Part shown: positions 8,477 through 18,732 of the stretch, piece by piece
Layout: every line of letters begins with the position of its first letter
Numbering within the stretch: position 1 is the first letter of the stretch
Assembly (NCBI GenBank): GCA_020832305.1
Contig: JAFIEV010000044.1
Location: 1-64,000 of the forward strand
Source: Cyclobacteriaceae bacterium
Lineage (GTDB): Bacteria > Bacteroidota > Bacteroidia > Cytophagales > Cyclobacteriaceae
Direction: 5' to 3'
DNA length: 64,000 bases
The notes under the pieces: generated by a model
Database searches by the model: none
The model's input: the letters and a program-made list of their open reading frames with translations, nothing else
What the model was told of the DNA's origin: nothing
Position numbers and translations under genes: made by a program

Positions 8477-10653
8477 TTCGCTCATTTCTTGTAAGCTTAT
8501 TATTTTTTATGTGCATCTCAGCATATGCACAGCATAATTTCATGCACGATCTGTATGATCAAATGCATGATTCGCCCCTGCAGCAGAAATTTAAAACCAT
8601 CAAACCCATGCCTACTGGCGTAGTATATATGCAAAGGCCCGGCGAAGGTGAAAAGGAAATCCGGCAGCATTTTCGAATGATGAAAGAGCTTGGGTTTAAC
8701 TGTTTAAAACAGGTTCAGGCAATACCCGGCTGGACAAACCAGCAATTGGAACAACTGGCCCTGGAAGAGGGAATCATCCCCTGGTGGTATGGCGAAGGGG
8801 GCTGGGAGCCTGTTACAGAAGATTTGCTTAAAAAGCTGGGCATCCCGCGAAAGGCAGATATGGAAACCATCAGAAGGCATCCTAAAATGTTAAAGTATCA
8901 GCATGACCTCATGGCAGAGCGCATTAAAAGAACCGATGAAAGGGTAAAAAGCGGAAAAAAAGACTGGGATATAGCCGGAAGAAGTGTCGCTTATGAACCC
9001 GAACTGGGAGGACGGGGTACCGACCTCAGCCCGAAAGGCAAAGAGTTATTTGTTGAATGGGTGAAAAATGAATATAAAACCATCGATAAGCTAAACCACG
9101 CATGGAATCAGAACCATGTGTACCTTCAGCCTTCCAATTATGTGCCTTTTGCTTCATGGGAAGACTTTGACAAGAGATGGCACCTGATAAACAATAAAGA
9201 ATATCGCCATTTGCGAGATATTCTGAGATTTAAAGTAGAACATGGTCTTGAATCGATTAAAAATACCATCGATGAGTTTTATGCTTTTGACCAAAACCAT
9301 GTATTCAGGGGCGGAGGCGAATTGAGTCTATTCCTTCCCCAGGCGCATATGGGCGTTGACCTGGAAAGCATCGCCGGACTGATGAAAGATTATGGATCAT
9401 TCTACCCATCCATTCACTTTGCCTGGCATTTTTTTCCGAATGATTATGAACTTACCCGACCGTACTATATGCAATCTTCGCTGGCCAATGATTTTTTCAA
9501 AGGGGGCTGGGCCGCTACCTGGGAATCGACCGGTGGGCCTCAGCAATTCAGCGGTGGTAAGGGCGGTGCTGGCTTTACGGTAGATGAAGGGGTAATGACA
9601 CAGTTTATCCTCAGCCAGATTGCAGGGGGTTTTAAAGGTTTTGGCCTTTGGGCGTGGAACGTACGCACAGCAGGTTGGGAAGCCGGTGAATATGGTTTGC
9701 TCGACCGCCACAATCAGCTCACACCGAGGGCAGTTAAAGTCGGAAAAATTGCACAGGCCATGCAAAAATATCGTGACGAAATCTGGGAGGCAAAGAAAGA
9801 ACCGGTTGTGGGTATTTTGTACGATTGGGAAAATGAAGCAACCTGGGCAGCCATGTCTGAACAAGGACGTGACCATTTCCGCATGGAACCCATTTATGCC
9901 CGCATCGGAATAAGTCGTGCATTGATGAATGCCAATATTCCTTTTGAGTACGTAACCTTTAATGACCTGAAGAAAGGTCTTGGACCACGCTATCAGGTCA
10001 TATATCTTCCTCAGCAACTCAGCATAGGCAATGAGCTGATGGGACTGCTGACCAAATATGTTGAACAAGGTGGCCGTCTGGTAGCCGATATGCCCCTGGG
10101 CTGGTTCAATGAATATTCAGCCTTGCTGTATTCACATAAGGGCAGTCCGTTTGAAAAACTCTTTGGCACCACCATCAACGATTTTCAATACTCGGGGGTA
10201 AACATTACCCACTCCATCGATGATTTTACACTTGACGGTTTCGTGATCAATCAGACACCCTCTACGGCCAAAGTATTGGCAAACTACGACAATGGATTAG
10301 CTGCCATTACCGAAAACTCTCTAGGTAAAGGCAAAGCCATTGCATTAGGCTATCAGGCATCTATGATGTGTTTTAAACCCGGGAATGATAAAGCTGAGAA
10401 GAAATTGCTAAATTATGTGCTGGGAGGCATCTCCTCACCCTATGCTGCTGAGGGCGCTTTGGTGTACCGATTGGCCAGCCCCGCTGCCGACCATTATTTT
10501 GTAATCAACGAAGGAGCGGCAAAACCGATACAACTATCGACAAATTTAAGATACAAGCGCATTTTTGATGCCGTAACCGGTGAGGAGCTAAAGATGGGCG
10601 ATCCCATCCAACTCGACCGCAACAGCGGCAGATGGCTTAGGTTTGAGAAGTAA
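8473..10653 (+). CDS. GH42-like beta-galactosidase-type hydrolase, secreted
   Basis: A 726-residue protein with an SPI signal (cleavage after AYAQ). The N-terminal half is a TIM barrel of the GH42 type (EIRQHFRMMKELGFNCLK; candidate catalytic Glu in YEPELGG near residue 174 and ATWESTGGP near 350). The middle part, GPRYQVIYLPQQLSIGNE followed by LLTKYVEQGGRLVADMP, matches the GH42 trimerisation domain (flavodoxin-like). A short beta domain ends the protein. The acid/base region lacks the usual Asn-Glu pair, so it is a divergent member. Galactoside specificity is not assured. It is coupled to the GH92 gene by an ATGA overlap. Confidence 0.75.
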   Translation: MIRSFLVSLLFFMCISAYAQHNFMHDLYDQMHDSPLQQKFKTIKPMPTGVVYMQRPGEGEKEIRQHFRMMKELGFNCLKQVQAIPGWTNQQLEQLALEEGIIPWWYGEGGWEPVTEDLLKKLGIPRKADMETIRRHPKMLKYQHDLMAERIKRTDERVKSGKKDWDIAGRSVAYEPELGGRGTDLSPKGKELFVEWVKNEYKTIDKLNHAWNQNHVYLQPSNYVPFASWEDFDKRWHLINNKEYRHLRDILRFKVEHGLESIKNTIDEFYAFDQNHVFRGGGELSLFLPQAHMGVDLESIAGLMKDYGSFYPSIHFAWHFFPNDYELTRPYYMQSSLANDFFKGGWAATWESTGGPQQFSGGKGGAGFTVDEGVMTQFILSQIAGGFKGFGLWAWNVRTAGWEAGEYGLLDRHNQLTPRAVKVGKIAQAMQKYRDEIWEAKKEPVVGILYDWENEATWAAMSEQGRDHFRMEPIYARIGISRALMNANIPFEYVTFNDLKKGLGPRYQVIYLPQQLSIGNELMGLLTKYVEQGGRLVADMPLGWFNEYSALLYSHKGSPFEKLFGTTINDFQYSGVNITHSIDDFTLDGFVINQTPSTAKVLANYDNGLAAITENSLGKGKAIALGYQASMMCFKPGNDKAEKKLLNYVLGGISSPYAAEGALVYRLASPAADHYFVINEGAAKPIQLSTNLRYKRIFDAVTGEELKMGDPIQLDRNSGRWLRFEK

Positions 10654-10658
10654 TATCT

Positions 10659-12281
10659 ATGAAACAGAAATTGGCTTTATGTCTGCTTTACATTTGCATT
10701 TCATGCAAACAAGACCTGGTTGTGTCGAGCGATGTGTGTATTTACGGAGGAAGCAGCGCTGCAGTAACGGCTGCAGTTCAATTGGCCAATGACGGTAAAA
10801 CCGTTGTTATTATCGAACCATCGGGTCACATAGGAGGCATGACCGTAGAAGGGCTGGGTGGTTCTGATATCAACAACCATTCGGATTTTAAAAATGATCA
10901 TGTTATCGGAGGGTTGACCCTCGATTTTTACAAGCAGGTGGCAAGGCATTATGGTATTGACAATTTTGACAGCGCCAGGAAATACCCTATGACCTGGCGC
11001 TTTGAGTCATCCGTAGCTGAAAAGATCTTTCAGCAGTGGTTGCAAAATGAAAGGATACAAATTTTCTCCAATAGACCCCTGATATTAGATCATACAGCCA
11101 TAAGCAAAAAGAAGGGTAACATTCAAAGCCTAAAAACCAGTGATGGTCGCGTATTTAAAGCTAAAGTTTTTATAGATGCATCCTATGAAGGTGATTTGAT
11201 CAAATATGCCGGTATTTCTTATGCGGTGGGAAGGGAGTCTAATAACACTTATAACGAAACCAAAAATGGCATCCGATGGGAAAATACCTATCGCCAATTT
11301 ACTGTCGATATAGACCCTTATATCATTCCAGGAGATAGTACCAGTGGTGTTATTCATACCGTGCAAGAAGAATTCATCAGCAAAGAAGATGAAGGCAAAG
11401 GAGATAAACGAATACAGGCATTTTGTTTCAGGGCATGCCTTACCAGAGACAGTACAAACAAGGTTCCCTTTTTAAAGCCAGCGAATTATAAGAGGGAATG
11501 GTACGAAATTTATCTGCGGTATATCAAAGCAGGTGGCAATCTTTACAGTCCCCGCTATTCTATACCCAATAAGAAAACCGACCTGGGAGCCTGGCATGAT
11601 CTTTCGCACAACCTATATGGCATGAATCATGCCTATCCGGAAGGCGACTATGATAAACGAAAAGAAATTTACCAATATCACCTCGATTTTACGCAAGGTT
11701 TGTTTTGGTTTTTATCGAATGACCCGGAAGTGCCTCAAGACATACGCAATCGCTGGAGTGAATGGGGGACAACCAAAGATGAATTTACCGATAATAACGG
11801 TTGGCCCCGACAGATTTATATCCGCGATGGTCGACGTATGATTTCAGATTATGTAATTACGGAACATCATACCCGAAAAGATACCACTATTGTTGTCAGA
11901 GATCCCGTGGGCATAGCTTTTTGGCCTCCTGATGTACACCATGTACGCAGGATCATAAAAGAGGGCAAAGTGTATAATGAAGGATTTGTTTTTGGAGGGG
12001 ATAACTGGAAGCCCTTCCACATATCTTATCAAAGTCTGGTACCCAAAAAAGAAGAATGCACCAACCTGATCAGTCCTACCTGCCTTTCCTCCTCGCACAT
12101 TGGCTATGGCGCCATAAGGCTGGAGTGGACATTTATGATCTTGGGGCAATCAGCAGCCATTGCTGCCAACCTGGCCATTGAAGACGATATACCCTTGCAG
12201 GATATTAACATTGAAAGGTTGAAGGAAAAATTGTTAAACGCAGGTCAGATATTAAGCGAGGATATATTAAAAACGAAATGA
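10659..12281 (+). CDS. FAD-dependent oxidoreductase lipoprotein (FAD_oxidored, PF12831-like)
   Basis: A 540-residue protein with a short lipoprotein signal (ICISC). The dinucleotide-binding fold begins at SDVCIYGGSSAAVTAA, followed by IIEPSGHIGGMTVEG. The SSHIGYGAIRLEW segment near the C-terminus is the conserved FAD-contacting end of this family. Such genes are common inside Bacteroidota polysaccharide loci, but their reactions are mostly unknown; oxidation of a sugar or sugar lactone is a guess. Export of a FAD enzyme as a lipoprotein is typical for this group. It overlaps the next gene by four bases. Confidence 0.85.
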   Translation: MKQKLALCLLYICISCKQDLVVSSDVCIYGGSSAAVTAAVQLANDGKTVVIIEPSGHIGGMTVEGLGGSDINNHSDFKNDHVIGGLTLDFYKQVARHYGIDNFDSARKYPMTWRFESSVAEKIFQQWLQNERIQIFSNRPLILDHTAISKKKGNIQSLKTSDGRVFKAKVFIDASYEGDLIKYAGISYAVGRESNNTYNETKNGIRWENTYRQFTVDIDPYIIPGDSTSGVIHTVQEEFISKEDEGKGDKRIQAFCFRACLTRDSTNKVPFLKPANYKREWYEIYLRYIKAGGNLYSPRYSIPNKKTDLGAWHDLSHNLYGMNHAYPEGDYDKRKEIYQYHLDFTQGLFWFLSNDPEVPQDIRNRWSEWGTTKDEFTDNNGWPRQIYIRDGRRMISDYVITEHHTRKDTTIVVRDPVGIAFWPPDVHHVRRIIKEGKVYNEGFVFGGDNWKPFHISYQSLVPKKEECTNLISPTCLSSSHIGYGAIRLEWTFMILGQSAAIAANLAIEDDIPLQDINIERLKEKLLNAGQILSEDILKTK

Positions 12282-14659
12282 TCATGAGAAAATCCATCCT
12301 GCATATTTTAATAATGATCTTTGCTTTTTCATCTGTCAAAGGTCAAAAGGAAGATCTAAGCTGCGTCTGGCCAGCTCAATGGATCATGACCGAAGGACCG
12401 GCAAAAGAATTTTCGGTTCACCATTTTCGCAAGCAGTTTGTATTGAAAGAGGTCCCCGACAGCCTTATCATCCACACTTCGGGTGACAATCGCTACCAAT
12501 TGTTTGTGAATGAAAAAATGCTCACCTGGGGCCCTTTGCGCGGTGATCTAAGAAACTGGTATTATGAATCAACGGATATTGCCCCCTTGCTGCGCAAAGG
12601 AAAAAATGTAATTGCTGTGGTGGTTTTAAACTATGGGTCTCATCCACCTGATGCACAATTATCTGTACAGACCGGATTTTTGTTAGCGGCTGATCGTGAA
12701 GAGCATCGCTTCCTCAACACCCCTGCCGGATGGAAAGGTAAACATAATACAGCCTATTCACCCAATATAGTGGGCAGTGACCAGGTGCGTGGCTATTATG
12801 GAGGTGGCTCCAAAGAGATCGTTGATGGCAACCAATATGTCTGGGACTGGGAAAAAATAGATTTTGATGATAGCAAGTGGGCCGATGCCATTCTCGTAGA
12901 AAGAGCCTTTGCCAAAACCTGCAAATGGGCCAGCCGCTGGAAACTTACACCACGTGAACTGCCATTCGAAGCATTAATAAAAGAACGGTTTGAATCGGTA
13001 CGCATTGCCGAAAATGTGCTTATTCCTGAAGGGTTCCCCATCTATGCTGTTCCTGTCAACATTCCGGCGAATACCCAGGTAAGCATGGTGCTCGACCGGG
13101 GACATTACACCACGGCATATCCTGTATTCAATATCAGTGGTGGAAAACATACGCAAATAAAATTTACCTATTCAGAAGCTCCGTTTATCGATATAGCCAA
13201 AAAAGATAAAGGCAATCGAAGTACGGTGGAAGGAAAACAGTTTTTTGGTTTTTATGACCTGTTTATATCAAATGGCGAGCCGAACCGCGAGTACAAACCT
13301 TTGTGGTGGCGGGCATACCGGTATATCAACATCGAAATAGAAACCAAAGAAGAAGCATTGCTGATCAATGATGTGTATGGCATATACTCATCCTACCCCT
13401 TTGAGCAAAAAGCCAAAATACAAGTGGATGATCAAGATAAGTTGAAAAACGGGTTCATTCAAAAAATGATCGAAATAGGCGACCGCACCATCAGGGCTTG
13501 CGCGCATGAGCACTTTATGGATTGCCCTTACTTTGAAGAAAGTCAGTTTCAGGGCGATTCAAGAATACAAATGCTGGTGAGCTATTACAATTACGGAGAC
13601 CCATCACTGGCCAAACAAGGCATCGAGCTATTCAGCTGGTCACTGAATAATGAAGGTTTTCTATCGGCCCGGTATCCAACCAACAGCTATTACTACATCC
13701 CAAATTATTCCATTTACTGGATTGGGATGCTGTACGATTACATGATGCTATATGATGACCATGCCTATATTGCAGACAAATTGCATATTGTCAGGTATCT
13801 GATCCATTATTTCGAGCGCAATGAAAATGATGATGGTAGACTGAAATCGCTGGACTATCATCAGTTTGTCGACTGGTCATACCGGCAAGGCGAACCACCA
13901 ATTGATGAAAATGGCCATTCATCTGTAGTTGATTTACATTATCTGCTTGCCTTACAATGGGCCGCAGCGCTTGAAGAAGCCTTGGGCAATGAAAGCTGGT
14001 ATCTGGAAAAATACCGCGCCAAGATTGAAAACCTGAAAAAAGTAATTCAGGATAAATACTGGTATGAAAATCTGGAATTATTTACCGATTTACCCGGTAA
14101 CAGCGAAATGCTGTCGCAACATGCCAATTGCCTGGCCATTATTACAGGAGTAATCAGCGGTGATGATGCAAAAACGCTGATGCGCAAAGTACTCGAAAAA
14201 GAAAACATGGTACCAGCCACCCTGTACTGGTCTTTTTATGTATTCGAGGCACTCCATAAAGCCGGATTGGGCAACGAATACCTCAATCATCTGGGCATAT
14301 GGGAGGAAGTAATGGATTTGGGGATCAGTACCTGGCCTGAAACCGGCATTTACAGCCGCAGTGAATGTCATGGTTGGGGTGCCAGTCCCAATTACCACCT
14401 TTTGAAGATAATAGCAGGAATCAACCCAATATCCCCAGGCTTTAGAGAAGTATTGATAGAGCCCAACCCGGGTGATCTTGAAAAGATAGAAGCCACTTTC
14501 CCACACTGGAAAGGATTGATTTATGTAGAAATGGACAACCGACCCGAACATAGGAAAGCATCGGTTACTTTGCCAAAAGGATTATCTGGCATTTTCAGAT
14601 TTCATGGGTTCGAAACAAAACTATCGGAAGGATATAATGAAATTAAAATAAACGAATAA
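12278..14659 (+). CDS. GH78 family alpha-L-rhamnosidase, secreted
   Basis: A 793-residue protein with a signal peptide ending near VKGQ. An alternative ATG lies six bases downstream. The N-terminal beta-sandwich (WPAQWIM, then SGDNRYQLFVN and GPLRGD) is the usual carbohydrate-binding start of GH78. The (alpha/alpha)6 catalytic domain has FMDCPYFEESQFQGDSR near residue 414, matching the family's DCP-x-E-x-GD acid region. WPETGIYSRSECHGWGASPNY holds the second catalytic stretch. It should release terminal alpha-L-rhamnose. It is translationally coupled to the upstream FAD enzyme. Confidence 0.92.
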   Translation: MIMRKSILHILIMIFAFSSVKGQKEDLSCVWPAQWIMTEGPAKEFSVHHFRKQFVLKEVPDSLIIHTSGDNRYQLFVNEKMLTWGPLRGDLRNWYYESTDIAPLLRKGKNVIAVVVLNYGSHPPDAQLSVQTGFLLAADREEHRFLNTPAGWKGKHNTAYSPNIVGSDQVRGYYGGGSKEIVDGNQYVWDWEKIDFDDSKWADAILVERAFAKTCKWASRWKLTPRELPFEALIKERFESVRIAENVLIPEGFPIYAVPVNIPANTQVSMVLDRGHYTTAYPVFNISGGKHTQIKFTYSEAPFIDIAKKDKGNRSTVEGKQFFGFYDLFISNGEPNREYKPLWWRAYRYINIEIETKEEALLINDVYGIYSSYPFEQKAKIQVDDQDKLKNGFIQKMIEIGDRTIRACAHEHFMDCPYFEESQFQGDSRIQMLVSYYNYGDPSLAKQGIELFSWSLNNEGFLSARYPTNSYYYIPNYSIYWIGMLYDYMMLYDDHAYIADKLHIVRYLIHYFERNENDDGRLKSLDYHQFVDWSYRQGEPPIDENGHSSVVDLHYLLALQWAAALEEALGNESWYLEKYRAKIENLKKVIQDKYWYENLELFTDLPGNSEMLSQHANCLAIITGVISGDDAKTLMRKVLEKENMVPATLYWSFYVFEALHKAGLGNEYLNHLGIWEEVMDLGISTWPETGIYSRSECHGWGASPNYHLLKIIAGINPISPGFREVLIEPNPGDLEKIEATFPHWKGLIYVEMDNRPEHRKASVTLPKGLSGIFRFHGFETKLSEGYNEIKINE

Positions 14660-14968
14660 AACAATGAACAAACCATACATATTGAGGCTGAGCTTGTAAA
14701 AATGCATGTCCAGCAATCCGATAGATTCAAAAAACTACAATGACATTTCCAGTCACAAATATCCCTGTTTAACCAACCCGAAAGAAAAAAACTGATAGAG
14801 ATACTGCAAAGCGGGTGTGAAGAGGAGAGGGGAAATTAAATGGATACAGTCAAACATGACCTGGTTTTTGGGAATATTAAGGACTCGGATTCTATTTTGA
14901 ACGAATATTAAATGTCTGGCAAATCATTTATTAACAATGGATTAGAAAAACTTTGTTGTTAGAAGACC

Positions 14969-14981
14969 GCGTTACAAACGC
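14969..14981. repeat. short hairpin GCGTT-ACA-AACGC
   Basis: A 5-bp stem with a 3-nt loop inside AGACCGCGTTACAAACGCTG. The same motif in the opposite orientation, with loop change, recurs at 62316-62336. It belongs to the dispersed hairpin set of this window. Confidence 0.55.
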
Positions 14982-15027
14982 TGCGTATCTTAATAAAAAA
15001 ATGAATTATTGTTTTGTATCTTAGTTT

Positions 15028-15053
15028 TCGTCCTCGTTTTAAAACGAGGACGA
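15028..15053. repeat. 26-bp perfect palindrome
   Basis: Arms TCGTCCTCGTTTT and AAAACGAGGACGA meet without a spacer. The CCTCGTT/AACGAGG core recurs in the 36220-36240 hairpin, so it probably belongs to the same dispersed family rather than being a gene-specific operator. No T-run follows, so a terminator is less likely. Confidence 0.6.
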
Positions 15054-15137
15054 TTTTGGTTTAAACACCCTTTGTAAGTATTACTTTTTTTTACAGGCAG
15101 GCGGTAACCTTTGAGGGATTTCCATCAGTCAAAAGCC

Positions 15138-15204
15138 GGAATCCATAGGATTCCCATGTTTATAGCAGATAGACCAACCTATAAAATCGACCCAGAATGG
15201 GTCG
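15138..15204. repeat. two tandem 7-3-7 hairpin units
   Basis: GGAATCC-ATA-GGATTCC (15138-15154) and CGACCCA-GAA-TGGGTCG (15188-15204) have unrelated stem sequences but identical geometry. Each is followed by a similar tail (CATGTTTATA and TATGTATAAT). Stem change with pairing kept points to a structured repeat unit. Confidence 0.6.
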
Positions 15205-15370
15205 TATGTATAATTATAAAGGTAAATTCGGATTTTCTGTAAGACCCGATACCAAACTCAAATCCATCCAACAAAGCTACCTGAAAGACTTTTAAATCTG
15301 TAATGTCCTCAATCCAAAATATCCGGCATTTTTATATATATTGGGACTGATTCAGCAATGTAAGCCCAAT

Positions 15371-17965
15371 ATGAAACTACACAAATTCATCCCCATCTCT
15401 TTACTGATCCCTTTGTTTCTTAGCTGTTCAGATAGTAAAGATCAAAAAGGCCGCTTTATCCACGACATGGATCCAACAGTTGAGCGAACCTGGCTGGGAC
15501 CTGATTTTTGGGCCAATCCTCTGCAAGACTGGCGTATGGCCAATAACAGAATAGAATGCCTGGTAACTGCACCCAATCGGAATGTACATCTCCTCACCAT
15601 GGAGTTGAATGGCCAGAAAGCCGGACTGAAAATCTCTGCTGACCTGGGCCTTGCTGTCAGCAGTGCACCTTTAGCCAGCGGTTGGGTGGGTTTCAGAGTA
15701 GGCGCCAAAGGCCAATTCGATGATTACCGCGACAGTGCAGTGCGTGGCACAGGTCTAAATGTGGGTATTACTACTGAAGGCAGACTGTTCATCGGCGAAA
15801 CGGAAAGTGAGGCTATCCCCAATACCGACCTGGAAAATGGGTTGAATCTTGCCTTTGAAGTTATGCCAGAACAAGACGCTCCGATGGCTACGCTTTCAGT
15901 CTATGGTAAAAAAAAAGCCTTATTAGGCGCTTTGGAAACGGAATTAGATAATTTCGGGCAATTACAAGGCAATATCGCACTGGTTTCTCATTTTGATAAC
16001 ACCGAAAAACCAGGTGAACAAAAAACCGGATTTTGGTTTAGTAATTTTTCAATTTCAGGCGAGGGTGTAGAAGAACATCCCGAAAGGGCTTTTGGACCTG
16101 TTTTATTTACCCAACACACCCTCAGTAAAGGTACCATGAAACTGACAGCCCAAATGCCACCCATAGGAAAAATGGATAGTAAAGAAGTGTCTCTGCTGAC
16201 TCAGGATGCAAATGGAAAATGGTACGAAGCAGACATCGCTCAGATAGATGATATGTCCCGCACAGCTACATTTAAGGTCACAGACTGGGAAGATCAAAGA
16301 AATGTGCCCTTTAAACTAAGCTATAATTTCTCTTACAACGGTAAAGAAATCAAAACCTATGATTATGAAGGGCTTATCAGGAAAGATCCGAAAGACAAAA
16401 ATGAAATAGTAGTGGCGGCCTTTACCGGCAACAATGATTTGGGTTTCCCCAACAATGAAATAGTTGAACATGTATTGGCACAAAAGCCTGATCTGCTTGT
16501 TTTTACAGGCGACCAGGTATACGAACCGGTGGGTGGGTATGGACATATTGAAGAGCCACTGGATCTGGCCGTGTTAGACTACTTGCGCAAATGGTACATA
16601 TACGGCTGGGCTTATGATAAAATGTTCAGAGAAATCCCTGTGGTAGCCATTCCCGATGACCATGATGTATATCACGGAAACATTTGGGGAGAAGGAGGTA
16701 AAGCTGCCAAAAAAGAAGGCAGCGTTAAGGAAAGGCAAGACGATGGAGGCTACAAAATGCCGCCATCATGGGTTAATATGGTAGAAAGAACCCAAACCTC
16801 ACATCTGCCCGATCCTTTTGATCCCACTCCGGTTAAGCAAGGTATAGGGGTTTATTATACCGATCTGAATGTTGGGGGCATCAGCTTTGCCATTCTGGAA
16901 GACAGAAAATGGAAAACATCACCGGCTAATGTGTTCCCTAAAGAATATAAAGTCATTAATGGATGGCCTGAGAATCCTAAGTATAACAAACCTGAAGACT
17001 TTCTGGCGCCGGATGCTCAATTATTAGGTGAGAGACAAATGAATTTTTTGAATGAATGGGTTGAAGACTGGACGTATGGAACCATCATGAAATCCGTCAT
17101 TTCCCAATCCATCTTTTCGACGGTTGCCACCCTACCCGATTCAGCCTTGAGCGATGTGGTGGTGCCCACCTTAAGAATTACAAAAGCCGGTGAATACCCT
17201 GAAAACGACCGGCCCACCCAAGATATGGATTCCCATGGATGGCCCAGCCATGCAAGGGATGATGCCATTAAAGTTATGCGCAAAGCTTTTGCCTTTCACA
17301 TCGCCGGAGATCAGCATCTGGCCACCACCATACAATATGGTGTAGACGAATGGGGAGATGCCGGCTATGCCATTTGTGTACCTTCCATTTCAAATATTTT
17401 CCCCAGAAGGTGGTTTCCCAGGCAGGGAGGCATGAACCGGCAGCCAGATGCCCCGAAATACACAGGCGATTTTCATGATGGTTTTGGCAATAAAATGACC
17501 GTGTTGGCCGTGGCTAATCCCGAATACACTGGTTTAGAGCCTTCCAGACTGTACGATAGGTCGACAGGATATGGCATTATTAAATTCAATAAAAAAGAAA
17601 GAGAAATCAGCATTGCCAACTGGCCCAGGCAGGAAAATCCTCAAAAAGCAGATGCAAAACCCTATAGCGGCTGGCCTGTGATTATTAAGCAAGAAGACAA
17701 TTATGGTCGTCAGCCCAAAGCCTGGTTGCCTGCACTGACTTTCGAAGGACTTGCAATGCCACCGGTGGTGAGAATCTACCATGATAAAACCGGTGACCTG
17801 GTGTATGCGATTCGTGCCCATGAATTTACTTTCAAGCCCTGGGTATTTGAAAAAGGCAGCTACAGGATTGAAACCGGAGAACCCGGTACAGCAGATTGGA
17901 GGGTACTGAACAATATCAACAGCATCGACCCAGAATCCTCCGATGTAATTGAGATAACTTTTTGA
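15371..17965 (+). CDS. PhoD-like metallophosphatase lipoprotein
   Basis: An 864-residue lipoprotein (ATG at 15371, lipobox LFLSC). The upstream TTG reading at 15341 is rejected because it spoils the signal. Residues about 30-240 form a beta-rich, lectin-like region; an Ig-like section follows. The metallophosphatase core has AAFTGNND, FTGDQVYEP, IPDDHDVYHGN and, later, HIAGDQHLATT, the metal-ligand blocks of the PhoD-like family. PhoD enzymes are phosphodiesterases/alkaline phosphatases. Here it could remove phosphate from an extracellular substrate. It is separated from the island's first block by 0.7 kb, so it may have its own promoter. Confidence 0.85.
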   Translation: MKLHKFIPISLLIPLFLSCSDSKDQKGRFIHDMDPTVERTWLGPDFWANPLQDWRMANNRIECLVTAPNRNVHLLTMELNGQKAGLKISADLGLAVSSAPLASGWVGFRVGAKGQFDDYRDSAVRGTGLNVGITTEGRLFIGETESEAIPNTDLENGLNLAFEVMPEQDAPMATLSVYGKKKALLGALETELDNFGQLQGNIALVSHFDNTEKPGEQKTGFWFSNFSISGEGVEEHPERAFGPVLFTQHTLSKGTMKLTAQMPPIGKMDSKEVSLLTQDANGKWYEADIAQIDDMSRTATFKVTDWEDQRNVPFKLSYNFSYNGKEIKTYDYEGLIRKDPKDKNEIVVAAFTGNNDLGFPNNEIVEHVLAQKPDLLVFTGDQVYEPVGGYGHIEEPLDLAVLDYLRKWYIYGWAYDKMFREIPVVAIPDDHDVYHGNIWGEGGKAAKKEGSVKERQDDGGYKMPPSWVNMVERTQTSHLPDPFDPTPVKQGIGVYYTDLNVGGISFAILEDRKWKTSPANVFPKEYKVINGWPENPKYNKPEDFLAPDAQLLGERQMNFLNEWVEDWTYGTIMKSVISQSIFSTVATLPDSALSDVVVPTLRITKAGEYPENDRPTQDMDSHGWPSHARDDAIKVMRKAFAFHIAGDQHLATTIQYGVDEWGDAGYAICVPSISNIFPRRWFPRQGGMNRQPDAPKYTGDFHDGFGNKMTVLAVANPEYTGLEPSRLYDRSTGYGIIKFNKKEREISIANWPRQENPQKADAKPYSGWPVIIKQEDNYGRQPKAWLPALTFEGLAMPPVVRIYHDKTGDLVYAIRAHEFTFKPWVFEKGSYRIETGEPGTADWRVLNNINSIDPESSDVIEITF

Positions 17966-18168
17966 AACAACGTTTTGAGAAACAGTACTTATATTGCTTT
18001 TAAACAATTTTACGGCTAAACAGGATCAGCTATAAAAAAATGCATCGATAATCCAAATGTAGAATATTACAATAAATCAATAAAACAGGTGATTTTCAAT
18101 GCACCCTTGCTGTGATCGATTATCTGTAAATGATTGGATTCGCTTTTATTATATAGCATTATTACCTG

Positions 18169-18732
18169 CTATAGCCAAATGCACCCGTAATTTCGTTTAC
18201 TCAACAGTACATTAATCTCATCCCTGTTGAAATATTCCGGGTCAAATTCACCTCCCAACCATTCTATGTAACTATCATAATCTTTATGATCAGGTTGTTT
18301 TAACACATCTAACATTTCATCATATCCCCAGGTTCCTCCACAATCTTCCGGAGGACAATTACGATTTCCTTCAATACATATCGGAACCTTGATTATATCA
18401 TCTGCCGGCCAAATTTTTTTTAGTATTATATCATGATCCCAACCATCACCAAAATCATATTCGTATTGAATTCTTGAATTCCCCCTATTTAATATTTTAT
18501 CCAGTTTTACCCTGCGTGAATTTATTGCACCTTCCACTTCAAATTCCTTTGGCGAATATTCATTAACACCATCAGAAAACAAATGAAGGTGTGAATTTGT
18601 CCAACCCATGGTCGTCTGGATGATTCTATGAAAATTCACCAGGGATGTATCTGAATATACTAAAATTATTCTCCATATTTTTGGCTCGATATCCTTTAAG
18701 CTTATTTCAATTTGATATATTTCCCTGCTCAT
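18169..18732 (-). CDS. plasmid pRiA4b ORF-3-like protein (PF07929)
   Basis: A 187-residue cytoplasmic protein with the whole PRiA4_ORF3 pattern: YQIEISLKDIEPKIWRII at the start, FHRIIQTTMGWTNSHLHLF, YEYDFGDGWDH in the middle, and NCPPEDCGGTWGYDEML near residue 128. The two Cys plus the acidic patch could bind a metal. The family occurs on plasmids and beside mobile elements, and its function is unknown. It is read against the surrounding island with gaps on both sides, so it is probably a separate insertion rather than part of glycan use. Confidence 0.88.
   Translation of the reverse strand: MSREIYQIEISLKDIEPKIWRIILVYSDTSLVNFHRIIQTTMGWTNSHLHLFSDGVNEYSPKEFEVEGAINSRRVKLDKILNRGNSRIQYEYDFGDGWDHDIILKKIWPADDIIKVPICIEGNRNCPPEDCGGTWGYDEMLDVLKQPDHKDYDSYIEWLGGEFDPEYFNRDEINVLLSKRNYGCIWL

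Larger units (their letters stand above)
14660..15370. other. 711-bp intergenic region rich in hairpin repeats
   Basis: No intact gene. From about 14670 to 14840 one frame reads a Glu/Lys-rich peptide with a single internal stop that might be a decayed C-terminus, but no family was recognised. The rest carries four short perfect hairpins (14969-14981, 15028-15053, 15138-15154, 15188-15204). It divides the first island block from the PhoD-like gene. Confidence 0.6.

Noticed and set aside
9397-10068. 223-codon reverse frame inside the GH42-like gene
   Set aside because: It runs antisense to a clear hydrolase with signal peptide and motifs; its translation has no recognisable domain.
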